From Aeromicrobium sp. Root495 (lineage in GTDB: Bacteria > Actinomycetota > Actinomycetes > Propionibacteriales > Nocardioidaceae): 64,000 bases of DNA. Shown in pieces: positions 37,968 to 46,258 of the stretch (its first letter is position 1; the number at the start of each line of letters is the position of its first letter). Made by a program: the position numbers and the translations under genes. The DNA is taken from contig NZ_LMFJ01000001.1 in assembly GCF_001426755.1 (NCBI RefSeq), positions 2,124,601-2,188,600 of the forward strand. Reading direction: 5' to 3'. The notes under the pieces were generated by a model. The model had not been told where the DNA came from, ran no database searches, and saw nothing but the letters and a program-made list of their open reading frames with translations.

Positions 37968-37986
37968 ACTATATGACAGATTGTCA
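37968..37986 (-). promoter_or_regulatory. Heme oxygenase promoter with TGACA-N3-TGTCA operator
   Basis: TATAGT (minus strand, 37968-37973) is an excellent -10, about 29 bases before the ATG. The palindrome TGACA-GAT-TGTCA (37974-37986) touches it on the upstream side and overlaps the stop codon of hmuV. This would allow separate control of heme breakdown. Confidence 0.55.
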
Positions 37987-38814
37987 GATAGGACGTGACG
38001 GCGTGTCAGGATGTGGACGCGGCGCTCGGCGTGGGACGACCAGCAGTCGTCCGTCGGGGTCGGCGATCACGTGGACGTCGATCCCGTAGGTGGACGAGAC
38101 GACCTCAGGCGTGAGGACGTCGGCCGGAGCGCCGTGGGCGACCAGCCGGCCCGCGTCGAGCACCGCGATGACGTCGGCATGGGCCGCGGCGAGCGACAGG
38201 TCGTGGAGCACCACGACCACGGCGCGGCCGGCGGCCGCAAGGTCTCGCGCCACGGCCATGACGTCCTCGGTGTGGCGCAGGTCGAGCGCCGCCGTGGGCT
38301 CGTCGAGCAGCACCACGTCGGTGCGCTGGGCCAGGACCCGGGCGAGCGCCGCTCTCGCGCGCTCGCCGCCGGACAGCTGCGTGAAGGGACGGTCGGCCAG
38401 GTGCACCACGTCGGCACGACGCATGGCCTCGGCGACGGCCTCCTCGTCGTCGTCCTGCTCCTCGCGACCGAGCCACGGGGCGCGGCCCATCTCGACGACC
38501 TCACGGACGGTGAAGGCGAAGCTCACCTCGTGCGACTGCAGGAGGACCGAGCGCCGTCGGGCGAGGTCCCGCGTGGACCACTCCCCCACGTCGCGGTCGT
38601 CGAGGAGGACGGACCCGGCGGAGGCCGCGAGGTCGCCGGCCACGGCGCCGAGCACCGTGGACTTGCCCGCCCCGTTGGGACCCACGAGGGCCAGGACCTC
38701 GCCGTACCGGACGTCGAGACCCACGCCGGCCACGACCGGACGACCGCCCAGGCGGCACTCCAGGTCCACGACCCGGACGGCCACGACTGAGGCCTGCTGC
38801 GTCGATGCACTCAT
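37984..38814 (-). CDS. hmuV: Hemin ABC transporter ATPase, 276 aa
   Basis: This ATPase energises hemin or siderophore import through the adjacent permease. Walker A GPNGAGKST is at 45-53, the signature LSGGE at 147-151, Walker B VVLLDEP at about 167-173 and the switch His in VLHDLS. The family-typical VREVVEMGRAPW after the Q-loop marks the FepC/HmuV group. The ATG overlaps the permease stop by 4 nt. The tail is rich in Arg and Pro. Confidence 0.92.
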   Translation of the reverse strand: MSASTQQASVVAVRVVDLECRLGGRPVVAGVGLDVRYGEVLALVGPNGAGKSTVLGAVAGDLAASAGSVLLDDRDVGEWSTRDLARRRSVLLQSHEVSFAFTVREVVEMGRAPWLGREEQDDDEEAVAEAMRRADVVHLADRPFTQLSGGERARAALARVLAQRTDVVLLDEPTAALDLRHTEDVMAVARDLAAAGRAVVVVLHDLSLAAAHADVIAVLDAGRLVAHGAPADVLTPEVVSSTYGIDVHVIADPDGRLLVVPRRAPRPHPDTPSRPI

Positions 38815-39839
38815 GCCCAGCCTCCTGAGCGCCCTCGGGTGCGTCGTACGAGCCAGAAGAAGAAGGGGCCGCCCACGAGCGCGGTCAGCATGCCGATGGG
38901 CAGGTCGGCACCACCGACGAGCGTGCGTGCTCCCAGGTCTGCCCACGTGAGGAGCACAGCACCACCGAGCAGGCTCGTGAGCAGGAGTCCTCGGTGGGCC
39001 GGTCCGAGGGACAGGCGCACGAGGTGGGGCACCACGAGGCCGACGAAGGCGATGATGCCGGCGAAGGCGACCGCCACGCCGGTGAGCAGGGCCACCACGA
39101 CGATCGAGCCGATGCGCAGCGCCTCCACCCGCACGCCCAGGTGGCCCGCCGCCCGCTCGCCCAGCGCCAGGAGGTCGTACTGACGCGCCAGGACCAGGGC
39201 GACGGCCGAGGCGAGCACCGTGACGACGGCGACCACGAGGACCTCGGACCAGCGCGAGCCGTTCATGGAGCCCAACTGCCAGAAGACGATCTGCTCGCGG
39301 GCCGCCGTGTCGCCGGCGAACATCACGAACGCCAGCCCGGCTCCGGCGAAGGCGTTGACGGCGATGCCCGTCAGGAGCAGCGTGACCACCTCGGTCCGAC
39401 CTGCGCTGCGCGCGGTCGCGTAGACGAAGATCGTCGCGAGCAGGCCGCCGAGGAACGCGAGCGCTGCGATGCCCCAGCCACCGGCGAACGTGAACCCGGT
39501 GACGATGCCGATGGCCGCGCCCAGCGCGGCCCCGGCCGAGACGCCCACCACGCCGGGCTCGGCCAACGGGTTGCCGAAGATCGCCTGCATGATGGCGCCG
39601 CCGACCGCGAGCGCCGCACCCACGAGCAGGGCCATCACGACCCGCGGGAACCGGATCTGCCACAGGGCCTGCTCCGTGACCTCACGCTCGGGCCGCCAGG
39701 ACGTGTCGACGCCCAGGCCGTGCAGGACCGTGCCGAGGACGTCGGCGGAGCTCACCGAGAGCTGGCCCTGCGTCGCGGACATGACGAGGCCCACGGCCAG
39801 CAGGAGCACGAGCGCCGCGAGGACCACCGCGCGCCTCAC
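38811..39839 (-). CDS. hmuU: Hemin/iron-complex ABC permease (FecCD family), 342 aa
   Basis: This membrane channel has about ten helices and FecCD motifs: IRFPRVVMALLVGAALAVGG, QAIFGNPLAEPGVVGVSAGA, FAGIIAFVGLVVPHLVR and ELPIGMLTALVGGPFF-type text near the end. The GTG start overlaps the stop of the binding-lipoprotein gene (GTGA). It sits in the order binding protein, permease, ATPase, typical of heme uptake operons of corynebacteria. Confidence 0.92.
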   Translation of the reverse strand: MRRAVVLAALVLLLAVGLVMSATQGQLSVSSADVLGTVLHGLGVDTSWRPEREVTEQALWQIRFPRVVMALLVGAALAVGGAIMQAIFGNPLAEPGVVGVSAGAALGAAIGIVTGFTFAGGWGIAALAFLGGLLATIFVYATARSAGRTEVVTLLLTGIAVNAFAGAGLAFVMFAGDTAAREQIVFWQLGSMNGSRWSEVLVVAVVTVLASAVALVLARQYDLLALGERAAGHLGVRVEALRIGSIVVVALLTGVAVAFAGIIAFVGLVVPHLVRLSLGPAHRGLLLTSLLGGAVLLTWADLGARTLVGGADLPIGMLTALVGGPFFFWLVRRTRGRSGGWA

Positions 39840-40942
39840 GACGGCGGTTCCGGCGCGTAGACCGCCCGCGCCAGCGCGTCGACGACGCCGGCCGAGCGCG
39901 GGCCGAAGGAGAGGATGTCGCTGTCGGCCATGTCGACGAACCGTCGGTTCTTCCCGGCGGTGGTGAGCGCGATGGCCGGCTTGTCCGCCAGCAGCCCGTC
40001 CACGCCGCCGGTGGACCGGATGCCGTCGGTCATGACGAGGATGACGTCGGGGTCGGCCTCGACGATGGCCTCGTCGGTCATGGGCCTCATCCCCTCCCAC
40101 CCGAGCTCCTCGGCGACGTCGACGCCGCCGAGGCCGTCGATGAGGTCGTCGGCGCCCGACTCCTCGCCGAAGAGGTAGTAGATGCCGGCCGAGCCGCGCA
40201 GGTACAGGAAGATCATCCGGAGCCGGTCGGACTCCTTCTCCGGCGCGATGCGCTCCACCTCCTGCTGGACGGCCTCGACCTGCTCGTCGATCTGCTGGGC
40301 CAGCAGCTTCCCCGTCTCGGGGACGCCGTAGACGGCGGCCACGTCGCGGGCCATCTGCTGGGCACCGTCGAAGGACGAGTCGTCGTCGATGAAGACGACC
40401 GTCACGCCGGCGTCGCGCAGCTGCTCGACGACGTCGCGCGGGCCCACCGAGCCGTCGGTGATGACGAGCGTCGGCTCGAGGTCGAGCACGGCCTCGGCGT
40501 TGACCGAGTGACCCCCGCTGGTGACGACCGGGATCTTCCTCGTGCCCGGGATCTCGGCCGCCTGGTCGCGGCCGACGAGGGTCTCCCCCAGGCCGAGTCC
40601 CCACACCGTGGTGGCGATGGACCCGGAGAGGTTCATGGCCACCACGCGCGACGTGTCCTTCACGACGACCTTCCGGTCACCGGCCCGGTCCTTGGAGGTC
40701 ACCGTGACGGGGAGCGACTGCTTCGGGGAGTCGGCGACCGGCTCGACGGCGCGGTCGGCGAGGGTGGCGGTGCTGGGACCCTTCAGCGCCTTGGGGTCGG
40801 CGGCGGGCTCCACCTGCGAGAGCGGGACCAGGTCTGCGCCTGCGCCCGCGGTCTCCTCCGGCGAGCCCCCCGGCCCGGCGCACGCCGCCACCAGGGTCGC
40901 TGCGACGGCGACGGCTCCGAGGCGAGCCCAGGAGCACCTCAT
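39836..40942 (-). CDS. hmuT: Heme-binding substrate lipoprotein, 368 aa
   Basis: This cluster-A-2/III-type solute-binding protein collects heme at the membrane and delivers it to HmuU. The signal peptide ends in the lipobox VAAC (Cys21). After a flexible region (about 25-85), the periplasmic-binding fold begins with DTSRVVAMNLSGSIATTVWGLGLGE. Tyr in LYLRGSAGIYYLFGEESGADDLI and His in GGHSVNAEAVLDL correspond to the regions used as axial heme ligands in HmuT proteins. The ATG overlaps the stop of the triple-HtaA gene. Confidence 0.9.
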   Translation of the reverse strand: MRCSWARLGAVAVAATLVAACAGPGGSPEETAGAGADLVPLSQVEPAADPKALKGPSTATLADRAVEPVADSPKQSLPVTVTSKDRAGDRKVVVKDTSRVVAMNLSGSIATTVWGLGLGETLVGRDQAAEIPGTRKIPVVTSGGHSVNAEAVLDLEPTLVITDGSVGPRDVVEQLRDAGVTVVFIDDDSSFDGAQQMARDVAAVYGVPETGKLLAQQIDEQVEAVQQEVERIAPEKESDRLRMIFLYLRGSAGIYYLFGEESGADDLIDGLGGVDVAEELGWEGMRPMTDEAIVEADPDVILVMTDGIRSTGGVDGLLADKPAIALTTAGKNRRFVDMADSDILSFGPRSAGVVDALARAVYAPEPPS

Positions 40943-43020
40943 GCCGAGGCACCGGAGCCGCGACGACCCAGCAGGAAGCCACCCAGGCCCACGAGGACGA
41001 GCAACGCCCCGATCACGCCGCCGCCGACCCACGGGAGCCAGGCCCCTCCGTCGTCGCTCGTGGCGGCCGAGGGCTGCACGGCGGCGGTGCCCGCAGCGTC
41101 GGCGGAGGCGTTCCCGTCCGAAGCTGCAGACGCGCAGTCCCGTCCGACGGTGAAGGTCAGGTCGACGGGGTCGAAGGCGGTCCCGGCCTCGTAGTTGGGG
41201 AAGGCGGCCTGGCCCTCCTTCGTCAGAGCGGTGGGCACGGCCTCGTACACGACCTTCGCGCCGTCCTTCCTCACCGTCGCGGCGCCGAGGTCGAGCGTCA
41301 CGAACGGGACGTCCTTGCGCTCCACCTGCTTCTCGCGACCGGCCATGGCGTCGTCCATGGAGACGCCCTTGACGTCGAGCACGAGCGTGGCGGAGGAGGC
41401 ATCGCCCACCTGGAGCACCGGGTCGGAGACCGTGGTGTCGAGGGCGCCGTCGTGACCGGTGAACGCGATGCCGCCGTTCCACGCGAGACGGGCCGCGCCC
41501 TTCGCGCCGTCGTAGGTCCCCTTCCCCGCGGAGAAGGAGAAGGACGGGGTGGCGTACGACACCTGCCCCGAGGTGGCCCAGTCGCCGTTGGCGATCGAGC
41601 CCGAGATGTACGACCGGAACGACTCCTTGAAGCCCCACGTCATGGACGCGTCGTCGACCGCGCACCCGGCGACGACCACGTCGGTGGTGTCGGCGGCGGC
41701 CATGTCGGACACCGGCGTGGCGTTCGCCGGGCCGCCCGCCACGACGGCGGAGCCGGAGGACGTCGAGACGGTGGAGGCCGAGCCGACGACGAAGCTCACC
41801 GGGTCCATGGCGGTGCCGGCCGGGTAGAAGGCCGAGCCGTCGTAGGAGAACAGCGACGACCCTGCCGCCGTCAGGGACGCAGGCACGCCCGAGTACGACA
41901 CGGCGTTGCCGGCCGTGGAGCGCGAGCCGTTGCGCAGGGCCAGGCTGGCGACGTCGAGCCGGCGTCCCCCCACCTGGACCGACAGCGACCCGGACGAGGG
42001 CGAGGTGACCCGGACCTGCGGGTCGGCGAAGGTCATGGCCAGCAGGCCGGCGTGGCCCGCGAAGGTGACGTTGCCGCGGTAGCTCGTGGTGCCGACGGCG
42101 GACGGGGGCGTGGCCGTGGACGAGCGCTGGCCGAAGCGGTAGGTGCCGCCCGAGGCAGCGGCTCCTCCGCCCACCGCGACGGAGCCCTTGGCGATCGGGC
42201 CTGTGATGTAGCTGCGGAACGAGGCCTTGACGCCCCACTGCAGGAGGCCGGGCCGACGCTTCGTGGTGGCTTCCTCGTCGTCGCCGCCCGCGCCCCCTCC
42301 GCCGCCGTGCTCGGACGACGGGGTCGGTCGCGGCGTGGGCCTCGTCGCCGTGGGGGACGGCTTCGGCGTCGTCTCCGTGGGCTCTGGTGTGGCCGTGGAC
42401 TCGGTGGGCTCAGGTCCGGGCAGCGGCACGACCGTGGCCTTCACCGGGTCGATCTCGGTGCCGGGACCGTAGAACTCGGAGCCGTCGAGCGCGAAGACCT
42501 GGGAGCCGGCGGTCGTGAGGAAGGCCTTCCACGTGGTGGCACCGCCGCTCGTGGACGGGTTCTTGAGGTCTGCCATCACCACGCGGGTCGTGGCTCCGGC
42601 CTGCGTGACGTCGGCGCTCAGCTGGGCGGCCGAGGCCGAGGTGACGACGAGCCGCGGCGAGGCGAGCCTGACGTCGAGCTGCCCGTCGTGGCCGGAGAAG
42701 CGGACGCCGCCACCGAAGGAGGTGGTGCCCGTGGAGCCGCCGGCCTCCACGCTCGTCTCGGTCTGGCCGAAGGAGAAGGTGCCGTCCCCGAGCCGTGACG
42801 CTCCACCACTCACGTCGATCGAGCCGTGCGCGATCGGTCCGCCCACGTAGGAACGGAAGGAGGCCTTGACGCCCCAGACGAGGGATCCCGTGTCGGCGGC
42901 GCGCGCCGGCGACGCCGGGGTCACGGCGCTGACGACCGCCAGGAGCAGGGCGACGACGACCCCACCCGCGAGGGTGGCACGCGTCGGTCGGTCGAGTGCG
43001 GTCCACGTCGGAGATGACAT
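40939..43020 (-). CDS. htaA: Surface heme-receptor protein with three HtaA domains, 693 aa
   Basis: HtaA domains bind heme at the surface of corynebacteria and pass it to HmuT. The signal peptide is residues 1 to about 42. Three repeats start at about 47 (LVWGVKASFRSYVGGPI), 260 (LQWGVKASFRSYITGPI) and 461 (TWGFKESFRSYISGSI). Each has the Tyr of FRSY (58, 271, 471) and a His in GH(D/A)G (111, 323, 523) 52-53 residues later, candidate heme ligands. A Pro/Thr/Glu-rich and Gly-rich linker of about 55 residues separates repeats 1 and 2. A C-terminal membrane helix (663-684) with GRRGSG tail anchors it. TATGCT lies 6 nt before the ATG, so the operon mRNA is probably leaderless. Confidence 0.92.
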   Translation of the reverse strand: MSSPTWTALDRPTRATLAGGVVVALLLAVVSAVTPASPARAADTGSLVWGVKASFRSYVGGPIAHGSIDVSGGASRLGDGTFSFGQTETSVEAGGSTGTTSFGGGVRFSGHDGQLDVRLASPRLVVTSASAAQLSADVTQAGATTRVVMADLKNPSTSGGATTWKAFLTTAGSQVFALDGSEFYGPGTEIDPVKATVVPLPGPEPTESTATPEPTETTPKPSPTATRPTPRPTPSSEHGGGGGAGGDDEEATTKRRPGLLQWGVKASFRSYITGPIAKGSVAVGGGAAASGGTYRFGQRSSTATPPSAVGTTSYRGNVTFAGHAGLLAMTFADPQVRVTSPSSGSLSVQVGGRRLDVASLALRNGSRSTAGNAVSYSGVPASLTAAGSSLFSYDGSAFYPAGTAMDPVSFVVGSASTVSTSSGSAVVAGGPANATPVSDMAAADTTDVVVAGCAVDDASMTWGFKESFRSYISGSIANGDWATSGQVSYATPSFSFSAGKGTYDGAKGAARLAWNGGIAFTGHDGALDTTVSDPVLQVGDASSATLVLDVKGVSMDDAMAGREKQVERKDVPFVTLDLGAATVRKDGAKVVYEAVPTALTKEGQAAFPNYEAGTAFDPVDLTFTVGRDCASAASDGNASADAAGTAAVQPSAATSDDGGAWLPWVGGGVIGALLVLVGLGGFLLGRRGSGASA

Positions 43021-43026
43021 GGCGTC

Positions 43027-43080
43027 AGCATAGTGTATGGTCGCCCTTACCTAAGTGAGGGCTCCCTTACCTAACTACGA
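43027..43080. promoter_or_regulatory. Divergent control region with two DtxR/IdeR-like repeats
   Basis: CCCTTACCTAA occurs at 43044-43054 and again at 43064-43074, exactly 20 bp apart. Its complement TTAGGTAAGGG resembles the TTAGGTTAG half of DtxR/IdeR iron boxes. For the minus-strand operon, TATGCT (43027-43032) is the -10, and the first repeat supplies the -35-like TTAGGT 16 bp away. Iron-loaded regulator binding here would shut off both HtaA genes. Confidence 0.6.
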
Positions 43081-43110
43081 GCCTCGCCTCATTCCCCCGA
43101 AAGGTCCCCG

Positions 43111-44784
43111 ATGTCAGCCATGACCCGCGCTCGCCGCGCGATGGCCGGGACGATCGTGAGCGGACTGGCCCTCAGCGGCCTCGTCCTCGCCTCGCCGTCC
43201 GTCGCCTCAGCCGAAGCAGCCCCGGCCCCCACCCTGAAGTGGAAGGTGTCGCAGCAGTTCAAGAACAACATCGGCGCCCGCGTCTACTCCGGCGGCGCCA
43301 CCGAGGACACCGAGGGCGTCATCACGTTCCCCCAGGGCGTGGGCACCCACGACAGCGGCAATGGCGTCACGTCGGTCAGGTACGCCGGCACCGTCGACGC
43401 GTCGTTCAACTTCCCGGGCTCCACGACCCGCTGCTACACCATCACGATCGCCAACCCGAGCGTCGAGATCGACGCCACAGGCTCCGGCAGGATCGTGGCC
43501 GACGTGTCGTCCGACGTCCCCGCCGTGGCCCAGTGCGGCACGAGCGTCGCGACCTCGACCCCGGTGACTCGCGTGACGGTCACGACGTTCACCGCCCCGG
43601 CCTCCGCCTGGACCGACGCTGCAGCCGGCAAGAGCCTCACGGCCACCCCCGACTTCGTCGGCGTCCTGGCGCCGGGGTCCGAGCAGGCCGTGGCGCTGAC
43701 GAGCTCGCCGGACCGCCCCTACAACGGCGAGTCCTTCGCGCCGTCGTTCCTCGGCGCCATCGCGCCCGGCACGCGGTCGCACTTCTACCGCACCAACGCG
43801 AGCGCCGCGCAGCCCAACAAGGTCCCGTCGGCCTTCACGGCCGAGGCTCCCCGTCCGACGCTCACGGCCACGCAGGACGCGAACGACGCCACGCGGTGGA
43901 CCATTGCGGGCCAGGGCTTCACCCGCTCCACCAACCCCGGCGATGCCGGTGTCTACGCAGGCATCGCACCCCGGGGTGGCCTGCCCGACGTCTCGAGCAT
44001 CGGGAACATCAGCCTCTTCGCCGGCGTGGCCGCCTTCTTCGGCGAGGCGATCGACGCCACGACGGGTGCCTTCGACGGCGTCATCACGCTCGACCCGGCG
44101 AAGCTCGACCCGACGAAGGAGTACTCCGTCTACACGTGGCGCGCGCACTCCCACTCGACCACGAGCCAGGACACCGAGACGCCGATCGACATCGACTTCG
44201 AGGCGCTCAAGAGCCCGACCACGACCAGCCTCGCCGAGGTCAAGACGCACTCGTACGGCAACGCGGTCTCGCTGACGGCCACCGTCGCGGGGGCGGACGC
44301 CGGGAGCGTCGTCTTCACCGAGGGCGAGACCACGCTGGGTGAGGCGCCGATCAGCAACGGCAAGGCCACCCTGAAGCTGCCCAGCACCTTCGCGGTGGGC
44401 TCGCACACGGTGCAGGCCTCCTTCGCGGGCTCCGCGACCCGGGCCGCCAGCGAGTCGACGGCTCGGACCTTCACGGTCAAGGCCGCAGCCACCACGACAT
44501 CGGCCAGCGTGACCAAGAAGCCCACGACCAGGGCCACCGGCACCGTCCGCGTCGTCGTCCGACCGGCGGCCGGCGTCGCGACGCCCCGCGGCACCGTCGC
44601 GGTCGTCGTGGCCAAGGGCTCGAAGACGTACACGGTCAGGGGCTCGCTCAACGCCAACGGCGCGGTGAACCTGACGCTGCCCAAGGTCTCGGTCGCCGGC
44701 ACCTGGCGGGTCTCGGCCCGGTACGGCGCCACGACGAACCACGTCGGCTCGTTCAAGTCCTACTTCATCACCTTCGCGAGGTAG
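43111..44784 (+). CDS. Secreted HtaA-like / Ig-like repeat protein, 557 aa
   Basis: The signal peptide is residues 1 to about 34 (SPSVASA). A divergent HtaA domain starts at about 42 (LKWKVSQQFKNNIGARVYSGG): the W and spacing match HtaA, but the FRSY tyrosine position is Asn53. Cys112 and Cys147 may pair. The middle region (about 245-370) resembles bacterial surface domains. One Ig-like (Big_3_5) repeat at about 380-470 and a basic Thr-rich C-terminal domain follow. It has no membrane anchor or LPXTG motif. It shares the iron-box region with the htaA operon. It may be a secreted hemophore-like or adhesive partner. Confidence 0.82.
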   Translation: MSAMTRARRAMAGTIVSGLALSGLVLASPSVASAEAAPAPTLKWKVSQQFKNNIGARVYSGGATEDTEGVITFPQGVGTHDSGNGVTSVRYAGTVDASFNFPGSTTRCYTITIANPSVEIDATGSGRIVADVSSDVPAVAQCGTSVATSTPVTRVTVTTFTAPASAWTDAAAGKSLTATPDFVGVLAPGSEQAVALTSSPDRPYNGESFAPSFLGAIAPGTRSHFYRTNASAAQPNKVPSAFTAEAPRPTLTATQDANDATRWTIAGQGFTRSTNPGDAGVYAGIAPRGGLPDVSSIGNISLFAGVAAFFGEAIDATTGAFDGVITLDPAKLDPTKEYSVYTWRAHSHSTTSQDTETPIDIDFEALKSPTTTSLAEVKTHSYGNAVSLTATVAGADAGSVVFTEGETTLGEAPISNGKATLKLPSTFAVGSHTVQASFAGSATRAASESTARTFTVKAAATTTSASVTKKPTTRATGTVRVVVRPAAGVATPRGTVAVVVAKGSKTYTVRGSLNANGAVNLTLPKVSVAGTWRVSARYGATTNHVGSFKSYFITFAR

Positions 44785-44790
44785 GGCGCG

Positions 44791-44844
44791 CGCACCACGC
44801 GAGGCGGCGCCGTTCCCCTTCGGGAGCGGCGCCGCTGTGGTGCG
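44791..44844. terminator. Two-tier terminator between convergent genes
   Basis: The outer arms CGCACCAC / GTGGTGCG and an inner 14-bp stem (44804-44835, loop CTTC, one G-T pair) lie between the HtaA-like gene and tetR. This is a strong bidirectional terminator. Confidence 0.85.
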
Positions 44845-44862
44845 TCGGGCCGGGCCGGAGGC

Positions 44863-45423
44863 TCAGGCGCCGAGCCCGCGGAGGACGAACTCCTCCGTGG
44901 TGGCGGCGTCGGCCCGCTTGGCCTGCAGGCACGCGTGCACGAGGGCGAGCGCGGACCCGACGTCCTTCACGCGGAAGGCCCCAGACGCGACGCCGTCCTG
45001 GATGATCTGCTGCAGCACCTGCTCCACGTCGACGACATGGTCACGGAGCTCGATGAGCGCCTCCGGAGAGAGCGTGGCGTACAGCTCGGGCCCGAAGCCG
45101 AAGTGCATCTGCTCCGCGGTGTCGAGGTGGTGGCGCACGTAGGTGCGCATGCGGTCCTCGGGTGACTGCACGCCCTCGAGCTCGTGCTGGAGACGGTTCA
45201 CGTAACGGCGCGTCTCGTCGGTGGCGAAGGCCACCACGACGGCGTCCTTGTCGCGGAAGTGGTTGTAGAGCGCCGTCCGGCCCACGCCCGCCTCCGCCGC
45301 GAGGTCGGCCATGGAGATGGCCGCGAACGGGCGCTGTGCCAGCAGGGACGTCAGGGCCTCGAACACGCGCACGCGGGTTCGTTCCCTGTGCTCCTCCAAG
45401 GAGCTCCCGATGATCTTCGGCAC
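44863..45423 (-). CDS. TetR-family transcriptional regulator, 186 aa
   Basis: This is a one-component repressor. The N-terminal HTH (about 20-65) reads [47 protein letters not shown]. The all-helical ligand domain of about 120 residues contains [23 protein letters not shown]; the His/Met/Phe-rich stretch could be in the ligand pocket. The start GTG 45423 fits a leaderless promoter (TACATT 6 nt upstream). It is divergent from the purine phosphorylase with an 18-bp gap containing a palindrome. It could regulate itself, that gene or the heme island. Confidence 0.88.
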   Translation of the reverse strand: MPKIIGSSLEEHRERTRVRVFEALTSLLAQRPFAAISMADLAAEAGVGRTALYNHFRDKDAVVVAFATDETRRYVNRLQHELEGVQSPEDRMRTYVRHHLDTAEQMHFGFGPELYATLSPEALIELRDHVVDVEQVLQQIIQDGVASGAFRVKDVGSALALVHACLQAKRADAATTEEFVLRGLGA

Positions 45424-45425
45424 TC

Positions 45426-45438
45426 CCGTAATGTACGG
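45426..45438. promoter_or_regulatory. Overlapping divergent -10 boxes inside a 13-bp palindrome
   Basis: CCGTA-ATG-TACGG is palindromic. It contains TAATGT (plus, 45429-45434, 7 nt before the GTG at 45442) and TACATT (minus, 45430-45435, 6 nt before the GTG at 45423). Both genes would be leaderless, and TetR binding here would block both promoters. Confidence 0.55.
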
Positions 45439-45441
45439 CAG

Positions 45442-46233
45442 GTGAGCACTTCTGACCTGGCACGACAGGCGGCCGACGTCCTCGCCGAGCGCACCGGCGT
45501 CGAGCAGCACGACATCGCCCTCGTCATGGGCTCCGGCTGGCTCCCCGCCGCCGACGCCCTGGGCGAGCCCGTGGCGGAGATCCCGGCAGCCTCGCTGCCC
45601 GGCTTCGTCCAGCCCGCGGTGGAGGGGCACGGCGGCACGATCCGCTCCATCGCCCTGGGCGACCGCCGCCTGCTCGTGTTCCTCGGCCGCACCCACTTCT
45701 ACGAGGGCCACGGGGTGGCCAAGGTCGTGCACGGCGTGCGCACCGCGGCGGCCGCCGGCGTGAAGACGCTCGTGCTGACGAACGGCTGCGGCGGCCTCAA
45801 TCCCGCCTGGTCGCCCGGGACCCCGGTCCTCATCAGCGACCACATCAACCTCACGGCCACCTCGCCCATCGAGGGAGCCAACTTCGTCGACCTCACCGAC
45901 CTGTACTCGAGCCGCCTCCGGGCGCTCGTGCGCGAGGTGGACCCGTCGCTCGACGAGGGCGTGTACGTGCAGCTCCCCGGCCCGCACTACGAGACCCCAG
46001 CCGAGATCCGCATGATCGGCGCCATCGGCGGCGACCTCGTGGGCATGTCCACGACGCTCGAGGCCATCGCGGCCCGCGAGGCCGGCATGGAGGTGCTCGG
46101 GCTCTCCCTCGTCACCAACGCCGCCGCCGGGATGACCGGCGAGCCGCTGAACCACGAGGAGGTGCTGGAGGCCGGCAGGTCGGCCGCCACCCGCATGGGC
46201 GCCCTCCTCGCCGACGTCCTCCCCCGCTTCTGA
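45442..46233 (+). CDS. Purine nucleoside phosphorylase (trimeric type), 263 aa
   Basis: This enzyme cleaves (deoxy)inosine and (deoxy)guanosine with phosphate to base plus pentose-1-phosphate. Family motifs are [79 protein letters not shown] text with the base-binding Asn, and NHEEVLEAG. The start GTG 45442 follows TAATGT by 7 nt. It precedes the phosphomutase by 25 bp, as Rv3307/Rv3308 do. It starts the nucleoside-salvage region. Confidence 0.94.
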   Translation: MSTSDLARQAADVLAERTGVEQHDIALVMGSGWLPAADALGEPVAEIPAASLPGFVQPAVEGHGGTIRSIALGDRRLLVFLGRTHFYEGHGVAKVVHGVRTAAAAGVKTLVLTNGCGGLNPAWSPGTPVLISDHINLTATSPIEGANFVDLTDLYSSRLRALVREVDPSLDEGVYVQLPGPHYETPAEIRMIGAIGGDLVGMSTTLEAIAAREAGMEVLGLSLVTNAAAGMTGEPLNHEEVLEAGRSAATRMGALLADVLPRF

Positions 46234-46258
46234 TCCGCTGCTGACCCGAGAGGCACGC

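Noticed and set aside
37968-37986. The heme oxygenase operator as a DtxR/IdeR box
   Set aside because: TGACA-N3-TGTCA does not resemble the TTAGGTTAG half-site and differs from the repeats at 43044-43074.
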